The notes under the pieces are model-generated. The model did no database searches, had not been told where the DNA came from, and worked only from the letters and a program-made list of their open reading frames with translations. This document shows positions 1-10,579 of a stretch of 64,000 bases of DNA, one piece after another. Within the stretch, counting starts at the first letter, position 1, and each line of letters begins with the position of its first letter. A program made the position numbers and the translations under genes. The stretch spans positions 38,582,674-38,646,673 of the forward strand of contig CM068546.1 in assembly GCA_035048495.1 (NCBI GenBank), in the 5' to 3' direction. Source of the DNA: Euptelea pleiosperma (taxonomy: Eukaryota; Streptophyta; Magnoliopsida; Ranunculales; Eupteleaceae).

Positions 1-106
1 AGGCAAAAAACCAACTAAGGAAACATGCAAGAATCAACTAAGGAAACAATCCATTGAGGCAACAAATCCACCGCGTCAAGGATCCCAAGGAATTAGAAAC
101 ACATCA
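1..106 (-). repeat. 3' LTR of the gag-only Ty3/gypsy element (partial)
   Basis: A near-identical copy of the outer part of the 1166-1485 repeat. On the minus strand it follows a purine-rich tract (AAGGGGTGAGGAA, at 107-119) that fits a polypurine tract. The rest lies outside the window. Confidence 0.8.
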
Positions 107-135
107 TTCCTCACCCCTTGAGAACAACCTTGTCC

Positions 136-1131
136 TCAAGGTGGTTCATACTCACGATCCATTGTTTCTATGGTTTCTTCATCCTCCCAGCCACCTCCAT
201 TGTCTGGCCAGGGACCATCAATGAGAAACAATTGTGTTTTATTACATTGATGTCCTCTGGAGAACTTCTCATCGCAGTTATAACAAAAACCCTACTTTCG
301 CCTCTCCTCAGCTTCCTCGGCTGTCAAACGCCGAATGGGAAAGTTGTTGGTGCGATTAGCCATATCGATTGGAGTGATGGATGGTTCTGAGATGGTCATT
401 TTGTTATTCGTTCTCCTTGCAGTCAATTTATTGTCTTGCAAGCGCGCCAAACCGATCGCGGTTGATAGTGTGGCCGGCTTGAACATCTTCACATTAAAAC
501 GGAGCTCATCTTGCAGTCCACACACGAAGCAGCTTACTAGAAAAGCTTATGATAAATCATAAGTGCGATTGGATAGCCATTCAAACTCTGTCAAATATTC
601 TTTGAAGCTACCGGTTTGCCTCAGTTTAGCCAGTGCTCCGGAGTAGTCCTCATATTCGGATGGCCCGAACCGGGAGTACAACGCTCTTGTAAAATTTGGC
701 CAAGTAATCATTCTTGAAGCCTTCTCTAGCCATTGATACCATTGCAAGGCATCACGTTCCAAATGGAAGGATGCGATCGTGACCTCTGATCTTCAGGTGT
801 GTGGTGGTAATTGAAGAACTGCTCGGCACGATAAACCCAACTAGAGGGGTCGTCGCATCAAATCGAGGAAACTCCAAGCGAACCATCCTCGAGTTTATAG
901 TGTTGTCACCATCCCCTCTACTCATTTCACCATCAATATGCGTTTGTTGTGTTCGATCTCCTCCCAAATTTACGGAGGTCTCTACATGATTCATTACCAC
1001 TGTCGCCACCGTGGCAGATATTTGATCATACTTGGCATCTAAGGCGTCATGTTTCTGCATAATCACCTCAAAATGCCGAATTGATCTTCTTCTAACTTTT
1101 TTATCCTTTGATCCATTCTTGTTTTGACCAT
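136..1131 (-). pseudogene. Decayed Ty3/gypsy gag with zinc knuckle
   Basis: Reading starts at an ATG (1131-1129) giving MVKTRMDQRIKKLEEDQFG, a typical plant gypsy gag start, then meets a stop. The capsid (retrotrans_gag) region follows in pieces: EFPRFD, then WYQWLEKASRMITWPNFTRA and YSRFGPSEYEDYSGALAKLR (547-762), joined by at least two frameshifts near 780-860. A TAA at about 547 and a TAG at 292-294 interrupt it. The nucleocapsid zinc knuckle CYNCDEKFSRGHQC (CX2CX4HX4C) is intact at 244-285, and the frame ends at TGA 136-138. No functional product is expected. Confidence 0.85.
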
Positions 1132-1147
1132 AAACCAACCGAGGATC

Positions 1148-1163
1148 GGCGGCTCTAATACCA
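1148..1163 (-). other. Primer binding site for initiator methionine tRNA
   Basis: On the minus strand the sequence TGGTATTAGAGCC differs at one base from the complement of the plant initiator tRNA-Met 3' end (TGGTATCAGAGCC). It lies directly inside the 5' LTR. Confidence 0.8.
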
Positions 1164-1165
1164 AA

Positions 1166-1485
1166 TGATGCGTTTACAACGCAAAATTAAAAAGAAAAGA
1201 AGAAGAAGATGAGAAAAGTTCACTTCGAGGGGAACTAGACCTCCAAGGTTACTATTAATTCTGATTTTTCATAATGAAAACTCTACAGCTATTACATCTT
1301 AAATAAGAATACGACCACTTCCTAAAAAAGAAATACATCAAGCAAAAATAAATGGTTGCTAAAAACAGAGAAACACTTAAGGAAAAAATCCAACTAAGGA
1401 AACATGCAAGAATCAACTAAGGAAACAATCCATTAAGGCAACTAATCCACCGCGTCAAGGATCCCAAGGAATTAGAAACACATCA
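1166..1485 (-). repeat. 5' LTR of the gag-only Ty3/gypsy element
   Basis: A 320-bp LTR with short inverted ends TGATG and CATCA. Its high-coordinate 106 bases match positions 1-106 with few differences. The primer binding site starts two bases beyond its internal end. Confidence 0.85.
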
Positions 1486-1600
1486 ATATCCACAAGGAGG
1501 TGGGCCAAACATCCATGCGGTAAGTGGACCCAAAAAATGTGCTACATGGCACTTTTAGAGGGGCACACATCGACACATTGAGCAATTTGCACATCAAAAA
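1486..1600. repeat. Single arm of a palindromic MITE
   Basis: Contains the shared arm core 'gtgggccaaacatccatgcgg' in shortened form, followed by the outer arm with 'acatggcacttttagagg'. No matching second arm is seen, so this is a truncated copy. Confidence 0.55.
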
Positions 1601-2206
1601 TTCTTCGGAAGTGTACCACGACAGCTAATATTAATTAAAAACCCTAACTTTAATCAGAGCTTGAGACTCAAACCCCCTCTGAGACTCAAGAGTCTCGACA
1701 CAGAAGAACAATGGAGATCTTTTCAAGCTACAGCTTTGTACAAATATCCAAGCTTTCGAAATAAAGAATCTCAAACCCTAGAAATGTAAAAAACCAAACT
1801 TCGAATCGCAACCGAAACCGAGAGAGATTTCAATCTCCAACCGATTCGAAGAACAAAAGAAATCCTAGTCATCCAGCAACTTCAAATTACGGATCGCAAA
1901 TGAGAAAACACACATGAATAAAAAGAAAAAGAAAAAAACCCCTAAAATTATCGCTTTTTAAGTGGGAAATATAAAACCGAGAGAGGTTTGACGATAAATT
2001 GGTTTTTTTAACAGAGAAATCAGTTTAAAGGAACGCGTACCTGAATCGTTTAGTCTGATGGATGCCATGATAAAAACAGCATTCTTCGATCGAATTACAG
2101 CGGCGTTGAAAGAGAGGGAGAGGTGTTTTATACTTTTTGCTTTATTTGTTTGGTGAAGGGCTTTATGATACGCACGAGCGAGCCTGCCTATGCAGTCCCC
2201 CGAAGA
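1601..2206. other. Intergenic, no gene seen
   Basis: AT-rich sequence with no convincing reading frame, splice pattern or terminal repeat. The minus-strand frame at 1958-2278 has no recognisable domain and overlaps a repeat. Confidence 0.5.
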
Positions 2207-2625
2207 CTTCAAACTTTGAAGGACCCTGGACCACCGAATTTTTTCTCCCTCTGAGTGGACCTGTACACCAAAAATCATTTTAATTGGTGACTTCTAGTCG
2301 TTGGATTTTACCGTTTTTTGGGGCTAAAATCTAACTGTTAGACCCGCCAATCATGCTGATTTTCGGTGTATGGGTTCACCACGAAGTGAGCCAAATATGA
2401 TAGGCTGTGTTTGTGAGAAAACATTCACTGGTCCCGGGGTCCTTCAAACTTTTCAAGGTCCCCCTGCCAAAATGTCTCACACGTACTACAAGGCCTAAAC
2501 CCAACCCACGTTAACCCTTGGTTAGTTGGTTAAGCGTGGTTAACAAAGGGTACATGTCAAACATTTTGGGAGGGGACCTTCAAAGCTTGAAGGACCCGGG
2601 TCCAGCGAATTTTTCTCCTGTGTGA
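2207..2625. mobile_element. Rearranged palindromic MITE with duplicated arm
   Basis: The segment near 2211 (cttcaaactttgaagg) is inverted near 2450 and occurs again, in direct orientation, near 2580. The centre has the family pattern: 'caccaaaaatcattttaatt', a 'cgttggatttt' motif, then the inverted counterpart. The extra arm suggests a partial tandem duplication or an abutting second copy. Confidence 0.6.
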
Positions 2626-2880
2626 GGTATTGCAGAAATAAGCAAAAAAGCTGCTTACTGCAGTTTGAGACCGATTTTGGGATAAAAACATAAGCAGCTG
2701 AAAAATTGCTTCTGTTTATGGGGTGTGCAAATATGACGTCTATTTATTATATGTTCCATACAGCCCATTCATAATCACTAAATTACTTCCCTTATCATTT
2801 TATCCATATTTTCAAAACAATCCTCTAACTACTTAAGTACTTAATATGTCATTATTTATATATTTCCAAAGCGGTTCCGT

Positions 2881-3411
2881 AAGGGAGTGCATATTTGCAC
2901 ACCCTGTTTCCTATCTCGGTGGACTCTTAGTCGGGGCATACCTCAAAAAGAGAGAGATCTCTCTAAAACTTGGCTGACCGGTGACCATCACTGACTGCCC
3001 ACAAAATGAGCCACGCGGCACATTTTTAGAGGACACTGACCGTATAGATGTTGGGCCAATCTCTAGGTGGACCTACAAACCAAAAATCAACTTGATTAGT
3101 GATTTCCAAGTGTTGAATAGAGCCATTTTCATGGGTTGAATTAACCGTGGGAATTTGAGTGTTATCAACCATTATTTAAGGTACAAGATCAAAAGGTTTG
3201 AAATCACTAATGAGGCTGATTTTTGTTTGTAGGTCCACCTAAGGATTGGCCAAACATCCATACCGTCAATATCTTCTAAAAATATGCCAAGTGGCTCATT
3301 TTGTGAGCGGTTACCAGTCAGCCAAGTTTTAGAGAGATCTCTCTTTTGGGGTGTGTCCCGACTAGGAGTCCATCAGGATAGGAAATGGGGTGTGCAAATA
3401 TGAGCTCCCTT
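2881..3411. mobile_element. Palindromic MITE, 531 bp, long inverted repeats
   Basis: Arms begin AAGGGAGTGCATATTTGCAC and end as the near-complement at 3388-3411. The inverted match continues inward through the 'gagagatctctctaaaac' block, the arm core (bases related to GGTGGACCTACAAACC) and 'gattagtgatttc', meeting near 3150. No target duplication is clear. A further fragment of the same end ('ggggtgtgcaaatatga') lies at 2719-2735. Confidence 0.75.
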
Positions 3412-3942
3412 CCTTAATAACAACTTAATTACTTTCAATGCCATTAGTTCCTATATTTAAAAAACAAAAAACTTAATTACTATGAATGAAGTCTATGGAC
3501 AACTTTAGAATTTTGATTTTCTAATTGTACCTTGAGTTGCCACAATTTACAGATTCATGCCTCTCCAAAGTAATCTTATGAACTGCTCTTTTAGGTCAAA
3601 ACTCTCTTATTTTACTACTTCTTCCAGAAAGGTCCTTACAATCACTCAGGTGCAATGCATGTGCGGCCCATTAGTAATAATAAAGTAACACCTCTCTAGG
3701 TGACAAAAATGGGATAGGGGACCACAATAAGTCCGAGTCGAGCACATACATTCCATAGTAATCCAAGGATAAGGCAAGAGGAACATTTGGAGCATTGACC
3801 AAACACTAGATAGAGAATGAGCTGGTCTTATCTACACAAATGGATGAGGCATTCGTTGTACATGTTATTTTGGCCTATCAATTGGCCCTTCTGGATATCT
3901 AACCCTAGCTGGAATATATCTTTCACCATATACTGTATTTTC
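3412..3942 (+). other. Upstream region of the first TIGR01589 gene
   Basis: Positions about 3660-3942 are recognisably the same sequence as 10310-10579 upstream of the second copy ('acattccatagtaatcc', 'tttggagcattgac', 'aaccctagct', 'tctttcaccata'). The two promoters were therefore duplicated with the genes. The stretch before 3590 shows no feature. Confidence 0.6.
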
Positions 3943-3950
3943 TATAAATA
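3943..3950 (+). promoter_or_regulatory. TATA box of the first TIGR01589 gene
   Basis: TATAAATA lies 74 bp upstream of the ATG at 4024, followed by a CT-rich leader (CTCACCCTCTCTCTC). Spacing leaves a short 5' UTR. Confidence 0.6.
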
Positions 3951-4023
3951 CTGACACTCACCCTCTCTCTCTCTCACTTCATTCTTCTCCACCCCTCTTC
4001 AAGGAAAATAAAGAACGAGAAAC

Positions 4024-6052
4024 ATGTGCACCACCACCTTTTCATGTCGCCACGGCCACCACCACCACCACTACTACTACTGCCTTGAATGCCATCCCGA
4101 CCGATTCGTTTGTCTGGTACTAAAATGGCATCTTTTTCCAATTTTATCTTCTTTATCATATGCACTTGTCTTCGATCAGCCGTCTGTGATTTCTTTTTTT
4201 GAATTTTTCTGTTTTCGCTCACGCTTAATTACATGCACCAAAAACATGCTACATATATGCATGTTGTTCATTAGTACGACTTCAAGGCCGATACTATGAA
4301 TTGACAATCTTTGTATCTAGGAATATACTTGAGATTACAACAATATGAACGCCTTTAATGGTAGGTTGCAGCAGGCAGAAACTAGAGTGTCTCTAGCTTA
4401 CTCGAGCGATAACACGTTTGATTGCGATATTCTTTATATATATAACAAACATTTAAAATCTACACATGCGATATAAGATATCGGTTTTAGTATCTAAATA
4501 TTGCACGCTATATTTACATGACGGAAATGGGTATTTATTGTGGCAGTTATTGCTTGTGCTTCACGCAGTATATGAATCAAAATTATGAGAACCGGGTCTC
4601 TGTTTGAAATTTGAATTAGGTCAACTTGGTCTTCAGCTTGGGATATAAATTAAGTCAAAACTCTATATTTCTTTTATGGAAACCAATATTATGACTAATA
4701 TCCATTTTATGATTATTACAGGTTCAACACTTGATAGAGAAATGCTTATTATTCCACATGGACCGGGACGAGTGTGTACGAGCACTAGCAAAGCATGCAA
4801 GGATTCAGCCTGTTGTTACACTTGCAGGTTCCTTTCCCCATGCAAGACTGATATTTCTTCTACTATATTCTAGGGGTGTCAATGGATGGTCAAAAATTCA
4901 AATCCAAATTCGAATAATCAGATATTATCCAAAAATTTTGGATATTAGATTTGGATAATTTAGTCCGTCTAGAGCTACACCCATTTCTTACATCTAGTTC
5001 TTACACCCAGGGGTGGGGGCTCACATTGAGATCATGTTGGACAATCCAACCGCACAATGAGTTTTTCATACTATGGTTACCCTGCTCACAAAAAATCAAG
5101 AAATTTCTACACACCTAACCTAATGAAAAATTGGCGTTAATTTGAAAAATCCAGACCACTCAATTAAATCATTATTTTGGGCCAATTTGTTATATGGTTG
5201 GCAATGTTGAAATGAACTGATTTTTTGTGATGGTGATCATTGTGGCAAGGAAAACTCAATGTATGGTTGGATTATCCAAAATGATCTCCATGTGAGCCCC
5301 AACCCCCAAGTGTAAGAACTGGATGTAAGAAATGGGTGTAGCTCTAGACAGACTAATTTTTAATATTCGAATACTTTTCCGATGTTGATTCAGATATTGA
5401 TATATTAGATTCAATAAATATCCGATCCGATTATTATATAAATATAATCATATATAATAAATAAATAATTATAATTATTTTATATAAAATAGATTATATT
5501 ATATTTATTATATAAATATAATAATTTATTAAATGTATCAGATTTACTTATCAAAACAAATTGGAAATTATCAGAATTACCAACTATCTGATAAGTTAAT
5601 CGGATTTGAAATCACATGTTGATTCAGAATATTTGTTGGATATCGAATCGAATTCAGATTTTTTTTTCCTGATTCAAATTCGGATATTCTTATATTTGAT
5701 TCAACTAGCCTACGACCAGTGGAAGACCCAAGAAGGGCCCAGGGGCAACTTTGAAATTATTTATAAAAAATATTTTTTTTACTTCATGATCAAGTACATT
5801 TTCCCTTGGTTTGCCCCCCCTGGTATTTCTTTTTTTGCGATTTACCCTCCCTTAAACAATTTTTTTGTGATTTTGCCCCCCTTGATCAAAATCCTGGGTC
5901 CCGAACAATAACTGTGTTGCTTTTCGCTGTGGTTTATTAATATTTAAGGGATTTGATCATTGGATATTATGTTTGCAGTATGGAAAGAGCTACTGAAAGA
6001 GAACCCGGGTTTCTTCAATGCTTACTGCAATGCAATTCCAAGGAAGCTGTAA
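4024..6052 (+). CDS. TIGR01589-domain plant protein, copy A (three exons, about 90 aa)
   Basis: Exons 4024-4116, 4722-4827 and 5979-6052 join in frame (93+106+74 nt), with GT-AG introns of 605 and 1151 bp. Exon 1 gives a Cys/His/Tyr-rich N-terminus with HHHHHYYY, likely variable. Exons 2 and 3 give QHLIEKCLLFHMDRDECV, then a helix ending in HARIQPVVTLAVWKELLKEN, closing NAIPRKL. This matches the short plant-only domain called A_thal_3526/TIGR01589, found toward the N-terminus of small proteins of unknown biochemical role; the pattern is HLIEKCL...M...EC...L...A.I.P..T..VW.EL..EN..FF.AY. Intron 2 holds a 393-bp palindromic MITE. A near-identical exon layout at 11187-12237 shows a tandem duplication. 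Function is not known and none is inferred. Confidence 0.8.
4962..5354. mobile_element. Palindromic MITE inside intron 2 of copy A
   Basis: Terminal inverted repeats AGTCCGTCTAGAGCTACACC and GGTGTAGCTCTAGACAGACT. Inverted homology continues through 'cttacatc' and 'ggggctcacattgagatcat' blocks to the centre. A possible 5-bp duplication AATTT flanks it. Just upstream, 'taggggtgtcaatgg' at 4872 looks like one end of a hAT-type element whose other end I could not find. Confidence 0.75.
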
Positions 6053-6125
6053 TGCGTAGTTCCTTTGAATCTGTACGAAATGGTAAGCTATCTGATAGCT
6101 AGTTAAAAACTTGGATAACACTAAA

Positions 6126-6284
6126 GCTTGAGAAAATTTTTGAAGCGGCGATCATGTTCCCAATCATATTGTACCAGGTACACCTATGTGTAGGGGAAAT
6201 GATTTTGCTCCAGGTTAACCCTGGTGTACCTGGTGCAATACGATTGGGCACATGATCGTGGCTTCAAAAAATTTCTCATAAAGC
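6126..6284. mobile_element. Small foldback MITE, 159 bp
   Basis: Arms 'gcttgagaaaatttttgaag' and 'cttcaaaaaatttctcataa' are inverted. Inner arms 'gatcatgttcccaatc' and 'gattgggcacatgatc' continue the palindrome. It lies about 70 bp beyond the stop of copy A. Confidence 0.7.
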
Positions 6285-6507
6285 TCTTAGTAATGTTTGA
6301 GAGTCAATCCCTGATCACTAGCTACAGCTCCACATTGACCGGCTTGTTAATGGGCTAGATTCTTGACATGGCCGAGCTCTTTCTGATCCTGACCAGACAC
6401 TGAGTACCTAGGCCCAAGCGCGGCCTATTGCAAGTCAGGCAATTCAAGGTCGAAAGCCAACCAAAGACTAATTATATTCATTTTTGGCCTAGGCCAAGCA
6501 ATTAGGA

Positions 6508-7248
6508 CTGGCAATGGATCAGATTCGAGTCGGATTGGTACTGATTTTGTACCAATCCGATAAGAAATCCAATCGATCTGGACCGATCGGATCAATAAAA
6601 TTCGTATTGGATCGGTTCCAGGACCGATCCGATCCGATCCCATATATGTATAATATATTAGGCATATATTTAAATAATATATATTTAAAGGGTCGGGCTC
6701 TTGACAGATCTAAAATGACAGGGACACAATATAAGCCACGTGGCGCACTGTTACAGGACTCTGACTGTATAGATGTTTGTCCTATCCCATGGTGGACCTA
6801 CAAACCAAAAATCAGCCCGATTAGTGATTTATAGGCTTTGGATTGGACTTATTCTCATGGGCTGATCTCAACTGTGGGAATTTGAGTAGTATTTGAGGTA
6901 CAAAGATGCAACACTTATAAATCACTAATCAGGCTGATTTTTGGTTTTTAGGTCCATCATGGGATAGGACAAACATCCGTACAGTCAGAGTCCTGTAACA
7001 GTGTGCCACCTGGCTTATATTGTATCCCTGTCATTTTGTATCTGTCAACGGAGCCCGACCCATATTTAAATACTTTTATAGAATTAAATATATATGTATA
7101 TAATATATATTATATATAGTATAGATATCGGGTCTATATCGGATCGGAACAAGGACTATCCAATACAAATCCGATAACAAAAACTAAAGTTCCGGACCCA
7201 GTTTTTTCGGATCGGATCGATCTCGGGTTTGATCCGATCCATTGCCAG
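6508..7248. mobile_element. Outer GATCC-rich foldback element, host of a nested MITE
   Basis: Ends CTGGCAATGGATC and GATCCATTGCCAG are inverted repeats. Both arms are dense in GATCCGATCC-type words. The element is interrupted by the 372-bp MITE at 6690-7061. Confidence 0.7.
6690..7061. mobile_element. Palindromic MITE (GGGTCGGGCTC termini) with 9-bp target duplication
   Basis: Begins GGGTCGGGCTCTTGACAG and ends CTGTCAACGGAGCCCGACCC. Exact 9-bp direct repeats ATATTTAAA lie at 6681-6689 and 7062-7070, the size expected for Mutator-like transposition. Arms contain CCACGTGG and the shared core around 'ggtggacctacaaacc', with 'gattagtgattta' toward the centre. Confidence 0.9.
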
Positions 7249-7382
7249 CTCGATAATGAAGTCTGACTCTAAACCTATTGGGCCTGCTCAGCAGACTAAT
7301 TAACTCACCTAGTCATAGCCATCATATGGTGGATCGATATCCTAGAATGTGCTCCATGTCACCTAAACTTGTGCTTATATCT

Positions 7383-7700
7383 TAGGGGTGTTAATGGGTT
7401 GGGCTGGCCCAATGAATTTTTAGGCCCCACCTGAATGATCCTGGGCTTGAGCTATATTTATAAACCCTACAGCCCAGATATGGGATTGATTTTTAAACCC
7501 TTAAAATCAATGGGCCGTACGTTCAGGATTGGGCTTAACTTTTAAAAATAATTAGATTAGGTCCAGCCAGTTATATATTGCTATTGTTCAGATCTTGGGC
7601 CTAACATGTAGTCCCCTTAATGGGATCGGCTAGGCTTGGGCCTAGCTACACATATCCCAGGCTAGACTCAGGCGGCCCAAACCCAACCGGTTAACACCTA
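7383..7700. mobile_element. hAT-like MITE (TAGGGGTGTTAA ends)
   Basis: Termini TAGGGGTGTTAATGGGTT and AACCGGTTAACACCTA are imperfect inverted repeats. The interior is rich in GGGCC/GGCCC words, arranged as loose palindromes. The flanks share TTATATC but are slightly offset, so the 8-bp duplication is only suggestive. Confidence 0.6.
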
Positions 7701-7757
7701 TATTTATATCCGGTCATCATGCTCTTTAATACTCAGTACGGATCGTATAACGGCGGC

Positions 7758-8031
7758 TCTACGGGCACCCAAGCACTTAATCTCGGCCCCACTCTCTCTC
7801 TCCTCTTTTAATTTTTGACAAAATAGCCCCTTTGGGCACCCACGCACACACTCCTCTCGCTCTCTCTAACAAAAAAATTTCAATACAGGCACTGCCGACA
7901 TGGATTGGGTGGTGTCGACAGGCCTTGCCGAAATCACCTTGGCTATGTTGGCAGTTTGAATTTTTTTGTTGTTGGGGAGAGAGAGAGAGAGAGAGAGGGG
8001 GTGACGAGATTAAGTGTGGGGTACCTGTAGA
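7758..8031. mobile_element. MITE with TCTACGGGCACCC ends
   Basis: Left arm 'tctacgggcacccaagca' and 'cttaatctcg' pair with 'cgagattaag' and 'ggggtacctgtaga' on the right. A CT-rich run on the left pairs with a (GA)n run at 7979-7998. The CTCTACGGGCACCC word recurs near 33256 and, altered, near 33585. Confidence 0.65.
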
Positions 8032-8107
8032 TGGACCCACATATAACCCTACTTATGTATCGATGTGCATGTTGTATTCAGGTGTTTAAAACGGAAGGAG
8101 ATGGAGA

Positions 8108-8141
8108 TAGTAGAACAGTAGAACAGTAGAACAGTAGAACA
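8108..8141 (+). repeat. Short tandem repeat, about four 9-bp units
   Basis: The unit 'agtagaaca' repeats head to tail about four times. Confidence 0.8.
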
Positions 8142-8384
8142 GAGGGTTGAGTTTCTCGATGAGGAAAAGGAAGAAAACATTTTAATGTTAGACAATAGTT
8201 GATGTTATTATATGAGGATCGATTAGAGATTTTATTTGATAGCACAAAGAGAAGCAGGGGTTTCTTATCTAAGCCGTCAACACAACTTGTTCATGTGCTA
8301 AAGGCTAATAAGCTTTCTAATGTTGTGCCAAAACGCAACTCATTGTAAGTAAGCAGATCCCACTCTTACTAGTTAATTAGGAAT

Positions 8385-8960
8385 GCAGGAGCATCAAAAA
8401 TCAGCCTCATTGGTGATTTCTAGTCGTTGGATTTGGGTTCGTTTAATGCTCGAGATTAAATCACGTACACGGCTACAAATCAACCTTTGAAAAAGACTCA
8501 AATCCCTTTTTTTGGTAGGATGGGCCAAACATCCCTACAGTCAGTGGTCTCCAAGAGTGTGCCATGTGGCTCATACATCAGTTGTTGAGCCAAAATGGAC
8601 TCGACATTAAAAATGGTGGATGTAAGAATATATAGCCGGGGTCAATTTTTAAACCTTGGAAAAAAGGTTCTACCACAAGCCAAAAATATGACATGACACA
8701 CTCTTTCAGCTCCGTTGACCATGAATGTTTTGCCCACTCGGTCCCCTGCTGAACCTACACGTACACCAGCCTGCTAGTTTTTTTCTAGCCATTGGATTCG
8801 AGCATTTACATGGGCTTCACATGATTTGGTACCAAGCCCATGATTGAAATGCGCAAATTCAATAGCTAGAAATCATCAATCAAACTGTTTTTCATTATTT
8901 AGGCCCACCAAGGAGTGGGTCAAACATTCATAGGGCCCCAAATAGTGTGGCACATGACAT
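8385..8960. repeat. Degenerate arms of palindromic MITEs
   Basis: Fragments carry 'aaaatcagcctcattggtga', 'gggccaaacatccctacagt' and 'gccatgtggctcat' (8385-8590). A second set is at 8700-8960 with 'ctagccattggattcgagc' and its inverted counterpart 'caatagctagaaatcatcaa'. These are two incomplete copies. Confidence 0.55.
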
Positions 8961-9655
8961 TTTTGCATGGGAAATTTTCCATACCCCGTCAATTTCTCTT
9001 CTCTCCCCCTTTCTCTTATTCCCCCCTCCACAATTTCTGAAATTTTCTAATTGGCCCTTGGGTCCATCGAAATCTCTTATCACCCCCCACCCCTCCAAAA
9101 TGTTAAACACGTAAGGGTAATTTGAAAGGATTTTGCGATTTCAATGAAATCGCCTTATGTCGCTCTTGCTCTTCCTCTCCCCATCCAGCCTCACCACACC
9201 GCCAACCCCATTTTCTCTCTGGCATCGTCGGTCGTCGTCTCTCTCCGTCGTTGTTGGTCGCCGGAGAGTGGAGGCACCTCTCGTTCCACATGTGTACTCA
9301 CTGTTCAGACTGTTAAGTCCGAACAGTGCGTTGGGGATATCTTAATGCCATATTGACTTGTTTTCTTGAAACATTTGACATCTTTGATGTCTAGTATTAT
9401 TTTTTGGCATCGTTTTTTGGCCCAAGAGATCTCCTTGCAAATAAATCTACTCAACTTAATTTAAATTCAGAGATCCGTCTTCCCGCATTCACCATTCATC
9501 AAGCGAGACAATTGTCTCTTATCCATCTCAGTGGCATTATATCCTTGCATCCAAACAGTCTCTCAACAAGGCATAATGTTCTAGACTTGCAAACCTAAAT
9601 TTTGTTCCTGAATCAAGCATATGCGTCTCATTCTCTCATTCACTTTATGTGAAGA
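8961..9655. other. Intergenic, pyrimidine-rich, no gene seen
   Basis: CT-rich sequence around 8990-9290 produces several overlapping short frames on both strands, none with a domain or coding signature. Confidence 0.45.
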
Positions 9656-9900
9656 TGCATATATTTGAAGCCGAAGGGTTGAGTGCAGGTGGCCAGGACT
9701 CCACTCCAAAAAATAAGAGGTTCTGAGTTCAACTCTCCTTGAGGCCACCTCTAGGAAAGAGTAGGGTAATAAGTGGGGCTCAGTCCACATTAACTCTCCT
9801 AGTGCACTCGGGCAAGGGTGGAAGGGGTGACTATTACGCCGCGGGGGACTAGTGGGATGCTCTAAGAGACCTGGATATATACCCCACGTTTAGACTCCAA
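9656..9900 (+). mobile_element. Possible tRNA-derived SINE fragment
   Basis: 'GGTTCTGAGTTCAACTCTCC' (9719-9738) resembles a pol III B box (GGTTCGANTCC). An A-box-like 'gtgcaggtggccaggactcc' lies about 35 bp upstream. No poly-A tail or target duplication was confirmed, so this remains a candidate. Confidence 0.35.
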
Positions 9901-10309
9901 CACAAGTTTTGTTGTCAATAAATGGTCCCAATATGGACGTACATATATTAGCCTTCCCATGTTTGGGCCCATGACTAATATCTGTGAAAATGTGGCCACA
10001 CTTGGACTCCACAAGTCATGATCGCCTACTGTGGGTGCCAGATTTTTCAGGCTTCATCGTGGCATTGATGTGCGTCCGTAATCAGGGGTCATCAGGAAAC
10101 AGTGTTCGATATACATCAAGATGTCGCTAGTCTCATCACAATTTTGTGAGTCCATTTGAAAAAAAATAAGGAAAAGAAACATGCAAGAAAATTACTCTCA
10201 GAATTGCGCAAAATATATACATCTCAAGCACATGCTTAAATTGATTTAGTATCTGGTATACAGGGTGTCATCTTCTAAAGGGAGAAAGGATGCCCTCCCC
10301 TAAGGGGGA
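9901..10309. other. Intergenic, no feature seen
   Basis: No coherent reading frame or terminal repeats recognised. Confidence 0.4.
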
Positions 10310-10579
10310 GAAAATGGGATAGGGCGGGGACCAGAAGAAGTCATAGTCAAGCACATAGTAGTGAACGGTATACATTCCATAGTAATCCGAGGACGAGGAA
10401 CGTTTGGAGCATTGACTCACACACGTACCAGAGAAAAACGAGATCGACTTATCTGCACGAATGGCTGAGGGGCATTCTTTGTACGTACTACGCAGTACAT
10501 GGTGTGTATTGGCCATTGTGGATGACAAACCCTAGCTATAGCTAAAAATATCTTTCACCATATTCTAAATTTTCTCTAA
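10310..10579 (+). promoter_or_regulatory. Duplicated upstream promoter of TIGR01589 copy B, displaced by a MITE
   Basis: Paralogous to about 3705-3942 upstream of copy A, ending 'tctttcaccatattctaaat'. In copy A the next bases hold the TATA box; here a 520-bp MITE intervenes before a short AT-rich stretch (11103-11112) and the leader. Confidence 0.6.

Larger units (their letters stand above)
1..1485 (-). mobile_element. Ty3/gypsy-type LTR retrotransposon, gag-only deletion derivative, cut by the window edge
   Basis: Two direct repeats (1-106 and 1166-1485) bracket a primer binding site, a decayed gag and a polypurine stretch, all on the minus strand. The element runs 5' LTR, PBS, gag, polypurine tract, 3' LTR from high to low coordinates. 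The sequence passes from the gag zinc knuckle (244-285) straight into the polypurine tract next to the 3' LTR, so protease, reverse transcriptase, RNase H and integrase are absent. Such an element would need enzymes in trans. The window start removes about two thirds of the 3' LTR, so only one possible target duplication (ATATC at 1486-1490) can be seen. Confidence 0.85.

Noticed and set aside
4024..4299. Intronless 91-residue frame starting at the copy A ATG
   Set aside because: It reads through the exon 1 donor into intron 1. The paralog at 11187 shows the same donor, and joining to exons 2 and 3 gives a conserved domain.
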